A DNA stretch of 64,000 nucleotides from Bosea sp. NBC_00550. GTDB lineage: Bacteria > Pseudomonadota > Alphaproteobacteria > Rhizobiales > Beijerinckiaceae. Under the pieces are notes generated by a model that saw only the letters and a program-made list of their open reading frames with translations, made no database searches and was not told where the DNA came from. The position numbers and the translations under genes were made by a program. The stretch covers positions 930,001 to 994,000 of the forward strand of contig NZ_CP102772.1 in assembly GCF_026020075.1 (NCBI RefSeq), in the 5' to 3' direction. Positions 19,901 through 26,214 of this stretch are shown here, piece after piece; within the stretch, counting starts at the first letter, position 1, and the number at the start of each line of letters is the position of its first letter.

Positions 19901-20164
19901 GACACTATCCTCGACTTCCAGCCCGGAGATCGCCTGGATCTGTCTGGCATGGATGCCAATAGTGGGGTGGCGGGCAACCAGAACTTCACGCTCGTCAACG
20001 GGCCTGCCTTCGATGCGGCGGCACAGTTGATGGTGTCCTACGAGGAGCGGGAAGGCGTCGCCTACACGGTCGTGAGTGGCAATGTCGGCGGCGACGCGGC
20101 GGAGGAGTTCCGCATCGAGCTCAAGGGCAGCCACAACCTGACCGCAAACAACTTCGTCTTGTGA
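10994..20164 (+). CDS. Giant secreted animal-type heme peroxidase with RTX repeats (MopA-like)
   Basis: About 3056 aa, no Sec signal. The peroxidase domain (about residues 280-960) has the distal His295 in FGQFFDHGLDLV, the proximal His680 in VYRFGHSMLTES, and NLARGRDVGVPSLNEARR. RTX calcium-binding nonapeptides (GGxGxDxxx) occur in blocks at about residues 1040-1160, 1508-1538, 1870-2156, 2290-2335 and 2756-2883. Two beta-sandwich modules (about 1543-1718 and 2340-2494, each ending in a FVSIDTL or VFIDNF segment) and a very acidic Asp/Glu/His linker (about 2718-2750) separate them. The C-terminus LTANNFVL suits type I export. ATG 10994 follows GGGGATAAG; an in-frame TTG at 10958 is less likely. 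The layout matches MopA Mn(II)-oxidising peroxidases, but the true substrate is unproven. The exporter genes follow directly. Confidence 0.92.
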   Translation: MVTYIKSDLDFILKQIKIAEADAAFRQGISTGDPGNPAKPLFGPGGSIPTYNLSWGLRTVDGSYNHLLPGQEKWGASDTPFNELMNPTFRTIMVDPDGAGPAGPVPMLYRPGVDNDGPTMQVPGPNGPITIGNRAGPSDVIDPYVRVISNLLVDQTLSNPAAILTALQNAGVEDPGMVITGQIAALYVPLKPLFKTFEEAARAEASAAAAAAASPGNEALQDAADAARLALDAAKAAIDVAAGPAPTGNGLFELLTENGIALDGINVHIPNFAPDEGLSAPFNSWFTLFGQFFDHGLDLVNKGGSGTVMIPLSPDDPLYVQGSTTNFMVLTRATVSAGPDGQLGTADDVRPVNTTTAYVDQNQTYTSHPSHQVFLRQYAATAGGPVSTGHLIEGANGGMATWGEVKAQAATLLGIELTDNDVGKVPLLRTDPYGNFIPGPNGLPQIIYNIGLDGIPNTGDDLTVEGNLANPVNPSNLFDVVAPAVPTEAVRLNHAFLADIAHNAVPTGLADGDITIGLDNPGNEPGVYDNELLDAHFVAGDGRANENIGLTAVHHVFHSEHNRLAEHTKATVLESKDLAFINEWLVVDITQAQLNALPATLPTDAVALKALLDSFTWDGERIFQAAKFGTEMQYQHLVFEEFARKVQPNINVFLVPDGFDTMMDPTIFAEFAHVVYRFGHSMLTESIDQFDPNFNPNHISLIQGFLNPTAFTSTDGVDDGIAAGAIIRGMTRQVGNEIDEFITSALRNNLLGLPLDLATINLARGRDVGVPSLNEARRTFFEMTNQDALLTPYTSWIDFAGNLKHEASIINFVAAYGTHSLITGETTAEGKRDAAMTLIFGTPFGKFAADPAFVMPTDAEAFLNGTGIYAANLGGLENIDLWIGGLAEKIMPFGGMLGATFNFVFEAQMELLQSGDRFYYLQRLDGLHLFGEMENNSFAAMMMRNTDATHLPSDVFSTPGLILEIDQRRQYNPGLGESGGADGIVEDNPLTTDIDESADNLGIDPTGTGILTQLVVRNNPATAGTDTNYLKYNGSDHVVLGGTDPGNTFNPSGNDVLIAGIGDDTVYGDGGNDIIEGGFGNDILNGGDGDDIIKDMGGDDNIKAGKGNDVVHAGPGLDLVMGNDGQDFIFLGTDMGSEVFAGTGNDFIYGNRNAERILGNEGDDWIETGTFDGAPGDNFDEVFAHDSIDGHDVFLGDGGFDEFIGEGGDDIMVGSTGRGKMAGMSGYDWATYKDSTFGINADLSRPIVFDEAPTLPANAALDEYASMEGLSGSKYNDVLGGSNALGSERLPFDPNAPDGTTGQEGYRGSQLTKESLALISGLAEVLGLTPAQVTAMAAGTVVFNAGDIILGGDGSDIIQGNAGDDIIDGDKWLDVQIAVYATTERTGTPIAYHNSMTTLAASMFNGSINPGQLGIVRTIKTDTTSGDVDIARFQGARGEYAFSATADGQIVVSHAVEDSLDGTDKLRNIEKVEFAGGGALNIIVGTPYSDNGLAPQGAAPLNQPVLNGTAADDLILGLAGSDVLNGNGGNDILVGGADGAVAALTTVTFQDNFNTSSFANSNGNTAWTTPWTETGDGNAPGGQPTGSPTTGQIRLDDGQDNLRFNAGDGGQIQRTVNLADAIAATLTYTVGRSTGGNSLDAAPDDDAVRVYFSRSGLDADFILVDTINSTSSLAARNINLALVGTGPFTANAAIRFVTSTLEGNEFVSIDTLAITRTTVGSGAVAGDTLNGGAGNDTYSFGLGDGIDVINEAGGVGAGTADKISILAPSTGFDVDGLPILTINALNAFDSNTGNENGNLVINYTLPTGTQQSITVNGHYTGTTAETGIELINFNGAFFNGYQLVGDYAVSRADPTGGTRTVNLAASTANNFIAGEDADNDAITGGLGNDLIFGGGDNDDLVGGLGDDLLVGGAGNDDLDARDTGDPDALDLVGAGGGDTLVGGLGSDTYGVDDLLDVVVEAAGEGTDTVETFMTELSMATMANVENLVYRGADAGAFVGTGNAGNNDITSGDLNDTLSGLGGIDILRGGLGADTMIGGDGNDTYFVDDAGDVVTETNTDLVVGGTDLVESSVDFTLGANVENLDLNDTAVRGTGNAANNVITGNNANNELFGAGGTDTLNGSDGNDLLDGGDGNDTINGGDDNDTIIGGAGNDTIDVGGGFNTVVYNAAGFGGDIINSFDSVGGTAANQDLINISALGITAANFAQRVTIADIEDGATDDTLITIYDAGGIAGGVVLGTIRLEEVEATVSGTGATAVGVSALDFILAGAAPTSTINGDNNANTLNGVGTTSETFNANGGNDTVNANGGNDVVNGGEGADILNGGDGNDTLSGGIGSNIGAFVDSFGTEAYSNNNGTISFAGDWAEGGGETTSATGGDISIEGGRLQFNENLDGGEWIQRAFNLTGATSATVQFAFTGDGSVTGTENVTVQAWNHTSNSWQNLAGGVLNSTNANFSVALSAQQIGPQSAIRFQVNGDWDGGDNVFIDNFIVNATIPGLNAGVDTVNGGNGDDTIVWNANASGPTDGRDVVDGGTEGGAGDTFSIVGNASTETYRIYTRAEFAALNPAAALLAATEIVVTRNGTDAASVIAELSEIEEIRINGADPSGTGGLAGNDNFEIIGDFSTTSLRLNTITIDGAAGDDTVDISALTSAHRIVFRSNGGNDTIVGTLRPQDVIELPDGAAPEDYEITTDANGVTTMTSPTHSICFTAGDGMPQFGSGDEEDEDEDDDDHDDDDDDDCDADDDDAGTPAPTPTGGSNVRVGTASGDVLLGTSGGDSIIGLAGDDVLIGEAGDDAISGGDGADFVDGGAGRDTVHGGSGDDHVFAGADADLVNGEAGADRLFGQGGNDVINAGAGDDAAFGGAGNDLFVGEVGDGNDTYYGDEIDGGNGVDTLDLSAISANLTVDLGNGMLGRGSAVSSQSGSDTLWHIENVATGSGNDTITASRAVNVMEGGAGDDVFRFSDVESADGDTILDFQPGDRLDLSGMDANSGVAGNQNFTLVNGPAFDAAAQLMVSYEEREGVAYTVVSGNVGGDAAEEFRIELKGSHNLTANNFVL

Positions 20165-20179
20165 ATGTGAACGAAGGCC

Positions 20180-20209
20180 GGCGGGCGGGCCGCGTGGTCC
20201 GCCCGCCTT
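20180..20209 (+). terminator. Hairpin between the peroxidase and exporter genes (partial terminator or mRNA-stability hairpin)
   Basis: A perfect 9-bp stem, GGCGGGCGG (20180-20188) and CCGCCCGCC (20199-20207), with a 10-nt loop, lies 16 bp after the peroxidase stop and 40 bp before the exporter ATG. Only a weak pyrimidine stretch follows, so it may reduce rather than stop read-through, giving much more peroxidase than exporter mRNA. Confidence 0.5.
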
Positions 20210-20249
20210 CTCCACTTTCCTTCACCGCTATGATTAAGGGCGCGCCGCC

Positions 20250-22046
20250 ATGGCCTCCTCTGCCCGTCTCACCGAAGCCCGCAAACGCGACGGAGCCGTG
20301 CTGACCCGGGATTTCCGCCAGGTCGCATTGTTCCTGTTCCTGATCTCCGGCCTGATCAACATCCTCGCGCTGACCGGCTCGTTCTATATGCTGCAGGTCT
20401 ACGACCGCGCGCTGACCAGCGGCAGTGTTCAGACGCTTGCCGCCCTCTCCGTGCTCGCAATCGGCCTGTATCTGTTCCAGGGCGGCTTCGACATTGTCCG
20501 GTCGCAGGTGCTGATCCGGATCGGCGCGCGCCTCGACGAAGATATCGCGCCACTCGCCCATCGCGTCGCGCTCGATATGCCGCGTTTCGGCTTCTCCAGC
20601 ACGGAGGCACTCGAGCGCGGCCGCGACGTCGACACGGTGCGCGGGTTTCTCGGCAGCCAGGGGCCGGCGACCCTGTTCGACCTGCCCTGGATCCCGCTCT
20701 ATCTGGCCTTCGTGTATTTCCTGCACCCTTGGCTGGGCGCGTTGACATTGGGCGGCGCCGTGGTGCTGTCCCTGCTGACGCTCCTGAGCGAGATTCTGGC
20801 GCGGAGGCTGAGCAGCAGCTCGCGCCAGGCCGCGATCGCCCGCAATGCGATGGCTGACACCCATGCCCGCAACGCCGAGGTCGTGCGGGCCATGGGCTTC
20901 TCCGGCCGCGCGGTGGCACGCTTCGACCGTGTGAATCGTGAGCACTTGGCGCTGCAGACCAGTGCCAGCGATCTCGGCGGGACCTTCGGAGCGGTCGCGC
21001 GCGTCCTGCGCATGATCCTGCAATCGGCGACCCTCGGCCTCGGCGCCTTCCTCACCATCAAGGGCGAGCTTTCCGCGGGCGCGATCATCGCCGCGTCGGT
21101 CGCCTCTGCGCGGGCGCTCGCACCAGTGGACCAGGCGATCGGCAACTGGAAATCCTTCGTCGCCGCGCGCCTCGCCTTCGGGCGGCTGCGCGAGACCGTG
21201 GTGGCGCTGAGCAAGGCGGTCGAGCCGATGGAGCTGCCCGCACCGCACCGATCCCTCGGGGTCGATCGTATTACGGTCGCCGCGCCGGGATCCGGCCAGG
21301 TGCTGCTGAGCGAGGTCAGTTTCGAGCTGACCGCGGGCAAGGCACTTGGCATCATCGGCGTCAGCGGCGGCGGCAAGACCACCCTGGTTCGCGCGCTCAC
21401 CGGCATCTGGCCGTGCCTGCGCGGGTCGGTTCGGCTCGACGGCGCGAATCTGGAGCAATGGCCCGAGGATGCGATTGGCCGCCATCTCGGTTATCTGCCG
21501 CAGGAGGTGAGCCTGCTCGATGCCAGCATCGGCGATAACATCTCGCGGCTTGCGCCCGATCTCGACCCGGCCGCCATCGTGGCCGCAGCGACCGCAGCCG
21601 GCATCCACGACATGATCGTGAAGCTGCCGGAAGGGTATCAGACGCAGCTGGGGCCGCAGGGCACCGCGCTTTCGGCCGGCCAGCGCCAGCGCATTGGCCT
21701 GGCTCGCGCGCTCTACGGCAATCCCTTTCTGGTCGTGCTGGACGAGCCGAACTCCAATCTCGACAGTGAGGGCGAGGCAGCCCTGACGAGGGCGATAGAA
21801 GGCATCAAGGCGCGCGGCGGCATCGCGATCATCGTCGCCCACCGGCCGAGCGCACTTGTCGCGGTCGATTTGCTCGGCGTCGTGCAGGGCGGCAAGCTTA
21901 CCGGCTTCGGTCCCAGGGACACCATCCTCAACCCCGTACAGAAGCAGCCCGCACCCGCCGGGACCGATGTTCCGGTCGAGCCACGCCTGCCCGCCGCCAG
22001 CGGGATCGATGGGGGCGCTGGTCCGCTCAGGAGGGTGACAGCATGA
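20250..22046 (+). CDS. Type I secretion ABC transporter (permease-ATPase fusion, PrtD/AprD type)
   Basis: A 598-aa half-transporter. An N-terminal membrane domain (residues about 20-310; first helix VALFLFLISGLINILALTGS) is followed by an ABC ATPase: Walker A GVSGGGKTT at about residue 370, signature LSAGQRQRIGLARAL (Ala instead of the usual second Gly), Walker B FLVVLDEPNSNLD at about 493 and switch His in IIVAHRPSA. There is no N-terminal C39-like domain, as in protease/RTX exporters of the PrtD class. As a homodimer in the inner membrane it should power one-step export of the RTX protein upstream. Its stop overlaps the ATG of the next gene by 4 bp (ATGA), so the two are translationally coupled. 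Confidence 0.93.
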   Translation: MASSARLTEARKRDGAVLTRDFRQVALFLFLISGLINILALTGSFYMLQVYDRALTSGSVQTLAALSVLAIGLYLFQGGFDIVRSQVLIRIGARLDEDIAPLAHRVALDMPRFGFSSTEALERGRDVDTVRGFLGSQGPATLFDLPWIPLYLAFVYFLHPWLGALTLGGAVVLSLLTLLSEILARRLSSSSRQAAIARNAMADTHARNAEVVRAMGFSGRAVARFDRVNREHLALQTSASDLGGTFGAVARVLRMILQSATLGLGAFLTIKGELSAGAIIAASVASARALAPVDQAIGNWKSFVAARLAFGRLRETVVALSKAVEPMELPAPHRSLGVDRITVAAPGSGQVLLSEVSFELTAGKALGIIGVSGGGKTTLVRALTGIWPCLRGSVRLDGANLEQWPEDAIGRHLGYLPQEVSLLDASIGDNISRLAPDLDPAAIVAAATAAGIHDMIVKLPEGYQTQLGPQGTALSAGQRQRIGLARALYGNPFLVVLDEPNSNLDSEGEAALTRAIEGIKARGGIAIIVAHRPSALVAVDLLGVVQGGKLTGFGPRDTILNPVQKQPAPAGTDVPVEPRLPAASGIDGGAGPLRRVTA

Positions 22047-24685
22047 TCGAGGTCAAGGCGCTCCGGCCCGCTCGGAATTCCGCACCCTCAGCCGAGGAAA
22101 TCTACCGGAAGGCGCAGGGAGAGCCCGCGCCGTCACGCTGGCCGGCCGCTCTCGCGGTGATCGTTCTGGCGGTCGCCGCATATCTGCGCTCGCTGACGTC
22201 GACGCAGGCCGAACCGGAGCCAGGCCCAGTTGACACTGCGGCCGCACCCCAGCCGGCCGGCGAGGTGGAGCTTCAGGGCGACCCGGACGAAACCGGTTCG
22301 ATTCCCGAGGACAAGAACGACCACGAACTCGGCTCGGGCGCGGCGAGCGATCCGGTGCCGGGGCTGGTGGATTTCCTCGGCATCGATTCGCCGCCGATCG
22401 ACTATGAGCAGCTGCCCCTGCAGCCCTTCGTGCGCGAAACCATCGCATTCGGCCTGGACCGGGTCAGCAACGACAACCGTTTTGCCGCGGAGGGCTCGCA
22501 GACAATCGGCGGCGCGAGCGTGTCGAGCGGCCCACATCTTGTCCCCATCGAGGGGGGCGGGGCGCGGGTGCCGGTCGTCGTGGCGCCTTTCAACCCGGTG
22601 ATCTTCGTTCCCGAACCGCATGATCCTCCCGACGGCCCCGATCCCGATCCCGATCCGGTTGGACCGCAGGACCCGACGACCCGTAACCGGTCCCCGCGCC
22701 TGGCGAAATCGGTCCAGCTTGGCGAGATCGGTGCCTGTCAGACATTGCTGCTGACAGCGGCGGGGTTGCTGGTGGGCGCGTCGGATGCCGACGCCGATCC
22801 GCTGACGGTCCGCAATCTGCAGGTATCGTCAGGCACGATCGAGCTGACCGAAGACGGCTGGCAATACCGGCCGGCTGCCGGATATTACGGCCCCGTCTTC
22901 GTGAGCTATGGCGTGACCGATGGCATCGCGACCGTCTCGCAGGTCGCGGTACTCCGGGTGGTCGAAATCCTGGAGCTGGACGGCACTGCCGGTGACGACG
23001 TGCTCACCGGCACGGACTGTGCCGACCTGATCAGGGCCGGCGATGGGAACGACACCGTCGATGCGCGGGCCGGCAACGACATCGTGCACGGGGGCGCGGG
23101 CGACGACCACATCATAGCGGGTGCCGGCAACGATATCGTCTATGCCGGTGCCGGTAACGACGTCGTCTATGGCGGCACCGGCATGGATGTCCTATTCGGC
23201 GGCGCCGGCAATGACCGCCTTTACGGCGAGGACGGCGACGACCGCCTGTTCGGCGAAGCTGGCGACGACCTTCTCGTCGGCGGCCTGGGGAACGACGAAC
23301 TCTCGGGCGGCGACGGCAACGACACGATCTTCGGCGAGGCCGGTGACGATGCAATCGACGGCGGCGCCGGCGACAACGAGCTGCATGGCGGCCCGGGCAA
23401 CGACCATATCCGTAGCGGCCCTGGCAACAATGTTATCTCGGGCGGTCCCGGCGACGACATCATCGCGACCGGCGACGGCTACAGCGCGATCGACGGCGGA
23501 TCGGGCGATAACATCATTTCGGTCGGGAACGGCCTGAACCACGTCAGCGCCGCCGATGGCAACAATACGGTGCTCGGCGGCGCTGGCGTCGAACTGGTTC
23601 AGCTCGGCGCCGGACGCGATGTCATGCGGCTCGGCGGCGGCGACGACGTCGCAAAGGCGGGTGCTGGATCCGACCTTCTGTTCGGCGAGGAGGGCGACGA
23701 CACCCTCTTCGGCGAGGCGGGGGACGATCGTCTGGACGGGGGCGACGGTGACGACACGCTTTCGGGCGGGGCCGGTAACGATGTTCTCGTCGGTCGTCGG
23801 GGCGACGACCTCGTCGATGCCGGGGAGGGCGACGACCTCGCCGATGGCGGCGAAGGAAACGACACCTTGCTCGCCGGCGCCGGCGACGACGAGGTCGAGG
23901 GCGGCGATGGCTGTGATGTTATCGATGCCGGCACAGGCGACGACGAGGTCGATGCAGGGAACGGAGACGATGTCGTGTTTGCCGGATCCGGCGACGATAA
24001 GGTCGATGGCGGCGATGGCGACGACGTTGTCCGCGCCGGGGACGGCGATGACATCGTCGAGGGCGGGGACGGGAACGATACGCTCGATGGAGGAATGGGC
24101 CGTGATACGGTCAGAGCGGGATCGGGCAACGATATCGTGATTGCCTCACTGGATCAGCAAGACGATTGCCTCCATGGCGATGAGGGGCATGACACCCTCG
24201 ATCTTTCCCAGACGAGCGATGGCGTAACCGTCGACCTGACGGAGAACAGGGCCGTTGGCATCGAGATCGGGGAGGATACGGTTCTCGATTTCGAAGCCCT
24301 GATCGGCGGCGAGGGGAACGACCACTTCATCGTGGGGTCGAAGGGCGCGACGGTGACGGGCGGCAGGGGCGAGGACCGGTTCGAGTTCGACGTATCCGCT
24401 CCCGCCGATAACGACCTGATCCACCAGATCCTCGATCTCGAGGAGGGCGACCGCATCATCGTCAAGCAATACCAGGTCCATTCCGACGCCGAGGCTGGCG
24501 GCACCGAGATCGACCCATTCAACGAAACCTATAACGGCACCGACGAGGACCGACGCCCGTTCCGCTTCCGCATCGAAAAGATCGGGGAGGACGACAGGAC
24601 CTTTGTCGATGTCTTCGTCGCGCAGCAGGACGAAAAGGATTTCTCGATCGAAATCTATGGTGCTCACAAATTGTATTATTACTGA
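22043..24685 (+). CDS. Membrane-anchored cadherin-like/RTX calcium-binding protein
   Basis: An 880-aa protein of unusual build. A short N-terminal tail (EEIYRKAQGEPAPSRWP) leads into one hydrophobic helix (AALAVIVLAVAAYLRSL, about residues 34-50). A Pro/Asp-rich stretch follows, then an Ig/cadherin-like module (about 250-310: ADPLTVRNLQVSSGTIELTE, YYGPVFVSYGVTDG). A long RTX array (about 320-700) and a C-terminal beta domain end in IEIYGAHKLYYY. No Sec cleavage site is evident, so the helix most likely stays as an inner-membrane anchor with the repeats outside the cytoplasm. The gene lies between the exporter ATPase and the adaptor, overlapping the former by 4 bp. A role as Ca2+-dependent companion, scaffold or second substrate is inferred. 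Confidence 0.85.
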   Translation: MIEVKALRPARNSAPSAEEIYRKAQGEPAPSRWPAALAVIVLAVAAYLRSLTSTQAEPEPGPVDTAAAPQPAGEVELQGDPDETGSIPEDKNDHELGSGAASDPVPGLVDFLGIDSPPIDYEQLPLQPFVRETIAFGLDRVSNDNRFAAEGSQTIGGASVSSGPHLVPIEGGGARVPVVVAPFNPVIFVPEPHDPPDGPDPDPDPVGPQDPTTRNRSPRLAKSVQLGEIGACQTLLLTAAGLLVGASDADADPLTVRNLQVSSGTIELTEDGWQYRPAAGYYGPVFVSYGVTDGIATVSQVAVLRVVEILELDGTAGDDVLTGTDCADLIRAGDGNDTVDARAGNDIVHGGAGDDHIIAGAGNDIVYAGAGNDVVYGGTGMDVLFGGAGNDRLYGEDGDDRLFGEAGDDLLVGGLGNDELSGGDGNDTIFGEAGDDAIDGGAGDNELHGGPGNDHIRSGPGNNVISGGPGDDIIATGDGYSAIDGGSGDNIISVGNGLNHVSAADGNNTVLGGAGVELVQLGAGRDVMRLGGGDDVAKAGAGSDLLFGEEGDDTLFGEAGDDRLDGGDGDDTLSGGAGNDVLVGRRGDDLVDAGEGDDLADGGEGNDTLLAGAGDDEVEGGDGCDVIDAGTGDDEVDAGNGDDVVFAGSGDDKVDGGDGDDVVRAGDGDDIVEGGDGNDTLDGGMGRDTVRAGSGNDIVIASLDQQDDCLHGDEGHDTLDLSQTSDGVTVDLTENRAVGIEIGEDTVLDFEALIGGEGNDHFIVGSKGATVTGGRGEDRFEFDVSAPADNDLIHQILDLEEGDRIIVKQYQVHSDAEAGGTEIDPFNETYNGTDEDRRPFRFRIEKIGEDDRTFVDVFVAQQDEKDFSIEIYGAHKLYYY

Positions 24686-24735
24686 TCCAGCGTGGTGTGG
24701 TCGCCGCTCGCTATGGCGCCGAGAGGGTTCGTGTC

Positions 24736-26085
24736 ATGAATGCCCAAAATTTCGACGCCAAGCTCTTCGCCAAGGCACAGAAAGGCGCTCGCGCGGCCGA
24801 ACGGCGGGCCGATTTCGGCCTTGGTCCGCACATTGTCTCCGGCATGGCGCTGGCGTTGCTGCTCGTGGTCGGATTCGGTGGCTGGGCTGTATCGGCCAAT
24901 CTCAATGGCGCGGTTCTCGGCCAGGGAACGGTCAAGGTCGATCAGAACCTCAAGGAGGTGCAGCATCGCGACGGCGGCATCATCCGGTCGATCGCGGTCA
25001 GGCAGGGCGACAACGTCAGCGAGGGACAGGTTCTGTTCCAGCTCGAGGACGTCCAGACCCGCGCGGAACTGTCGATCGTCCGCTCTCAGCTGGCGGAGCA
25101 TCTTGCCCGCGGCGCCAGGCTGGTCGCCGAGCGTGATGGTTTCGACAAGGTCGATTTTCCTTCCCCTCTCGCCGCCTTTTCCGAGGAGGCCGCTGAGATC
25201 ATCAAGGGCGAGACGCGTCTGTTCGAGGGGAACCGAACCAATCGGGAAAGCCGCAAGGAGCAGCTCGAGATCGGCATCGTCCAGTCCGGGGAGGAGATCA
25301 AGGGGCTACAAGCGCGGCATGTCGCCAAATCCGAGGAGCTCAGGCTCGTCGAGATGGAGCGCACGAAGTTTCTCGGGCTCTTCCAGAAGGGCTATATCGA
25401 TGGCTCAAAGGTCTTCAACATCAACCGGGAATGGGCGCGGCTGCTCGGTGAGCGCGGGGAGATCGAGGCGACGCTCGCGCGTGCCAAGCTTCGCATCAGC
25501 GAAACCCGGCTGCAGATCATCTCCATCAACGACACCGCGCGGACGGAGGCGCAGCGCGAACTGCGTCTGGTCGAAGCCAAGCTGTCGGAGCTGCAGGACC
25601 GCCGCGTCGCCGGTGAAGACCGGCTGTCACGCACCGAGATCCGCTCCCCAATCGCCGGGACGATCAACGAGATGACGATCTTCACCATCGGCGGCGTCAT
25701 CACGCCGGCTGCGCGGCTCGCCACCATCGTTCCCATCGGGGCAAAACTGACGATCGAGGTGCGTATCGCACCGGCTGATATCGACCAGGTCAAACCCGGT
25801 CAGGCCGCGCGTCTGCGCTTCTCAGCCTTTAATCGCAACATGACGCCCGAAATTCCCGGCAGGGTCAGCCATGTCTCGCCGGCCACGACGAAAGATCCCG
25901 CGACCGGCCAAAACTACTATACATGCGAGGTCCAGATCGAAGGGGATATCGCGGTGCTCGGCGACCGCAAGCTCCTCCCGGGAATGCCGGTCGAGGTGAT
26001 GATCACCACCGAAGAGCGCAAGGCGCTCTCGTTCCTGACCAAGCCTTTCACCGACCATGCGAGCCGGATGTTCCTGGAGCGCTGA
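24736..26085 (+). CDS. HlyD-family type I secretion periplasmic adaptor (membrane fusion protein)
   Basis: A 449-aa protein with a cytoplasmic N-tail, one membrane helix (GMALALLLVVGFGGWAVSAN), a lipoyl-like half (GQGTVKVDQNLKEVQHRDGG), a long coiled-coil hairpin (about residues 85-270), the second lipoyl half (RTEIRSPIAGTINEMTIFTI) and a C-terminal beta-barrel/HlyD_3 domain. This is the standard PrtE/AprE layout. ATG 24736 (after GAGAGGG) is preferred to an in-frame GTG at 24697. It would link the ABC exporter to a TolC-type outer-membrane channel, for which no gene is present here. It closes the run peroxidase, exporter, anchored RTX protein, adaptor. Confidence 0.93.
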   Translation: MNAQNFDAKLFAKAQKGARAAERRADFGLGPHIVSGMALALLLVVGFGGWAVSANLNGAVLGQGTVKVDQNLKEVQHRDGGIIRSIAVRQGDNVSEGQVLFQLEDVQTRAELSIVRSQLAEHLARGARLVAERDGFDKVDFPSPLAAFSEEAAEIIKGETRLFEGNRTNRESRKEQLEIGIVQSGEEIKGLQARHVAKSEELRLVEMERTKFLGLFQKGYIDGSKVFNINREWARLLGERGEIEATLARAKLRISETRLQIISINDTARTEAQRELRLVEAKLSELQDRRVAGEDRLSRTEIRSPIAGTINEMTIFTIGGVITPAARLATIVPIGAKLTIEVRIAPADIDQVKPGQAARLRFSAFNRNMTPEIPGRVSHVSPATTKDPATGQNYYTCEVQIEGDIAVLGDRKLLPGMPVEVMITTEERKALSFLTKPFTDHASRMFLER

Positions 26086-26214
26086 GTTCTATTCACTTGC
26101 GAGTGAACCGAAGCAGCGTAACTGGATCTAACAGCGTGGAAAATTGTCGAGGCGCTGGCGCTGCCCGCGCCAAACTGGGACCATCCGGAAGCAGACATAC
26201 CGAACGTCCGCAAT

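Noticed and set aside
16094..20215. A 1373-aa open frame on the minus strand opposite the peroxidase gene (and a 799-aa one at 12773-15172)
   Set aside because: They mirror the strong codon bias and Gly/Asp repeats of the real gene; no start context, no family motifs, and low-complexity Val/Ala/Asp/Gly composition.
22990..24130. Tandem DNA repeats in the second RTX gene
   Set aside because: Same explanation: coding nonapeptide repeats in frame, not an independent repeat element.
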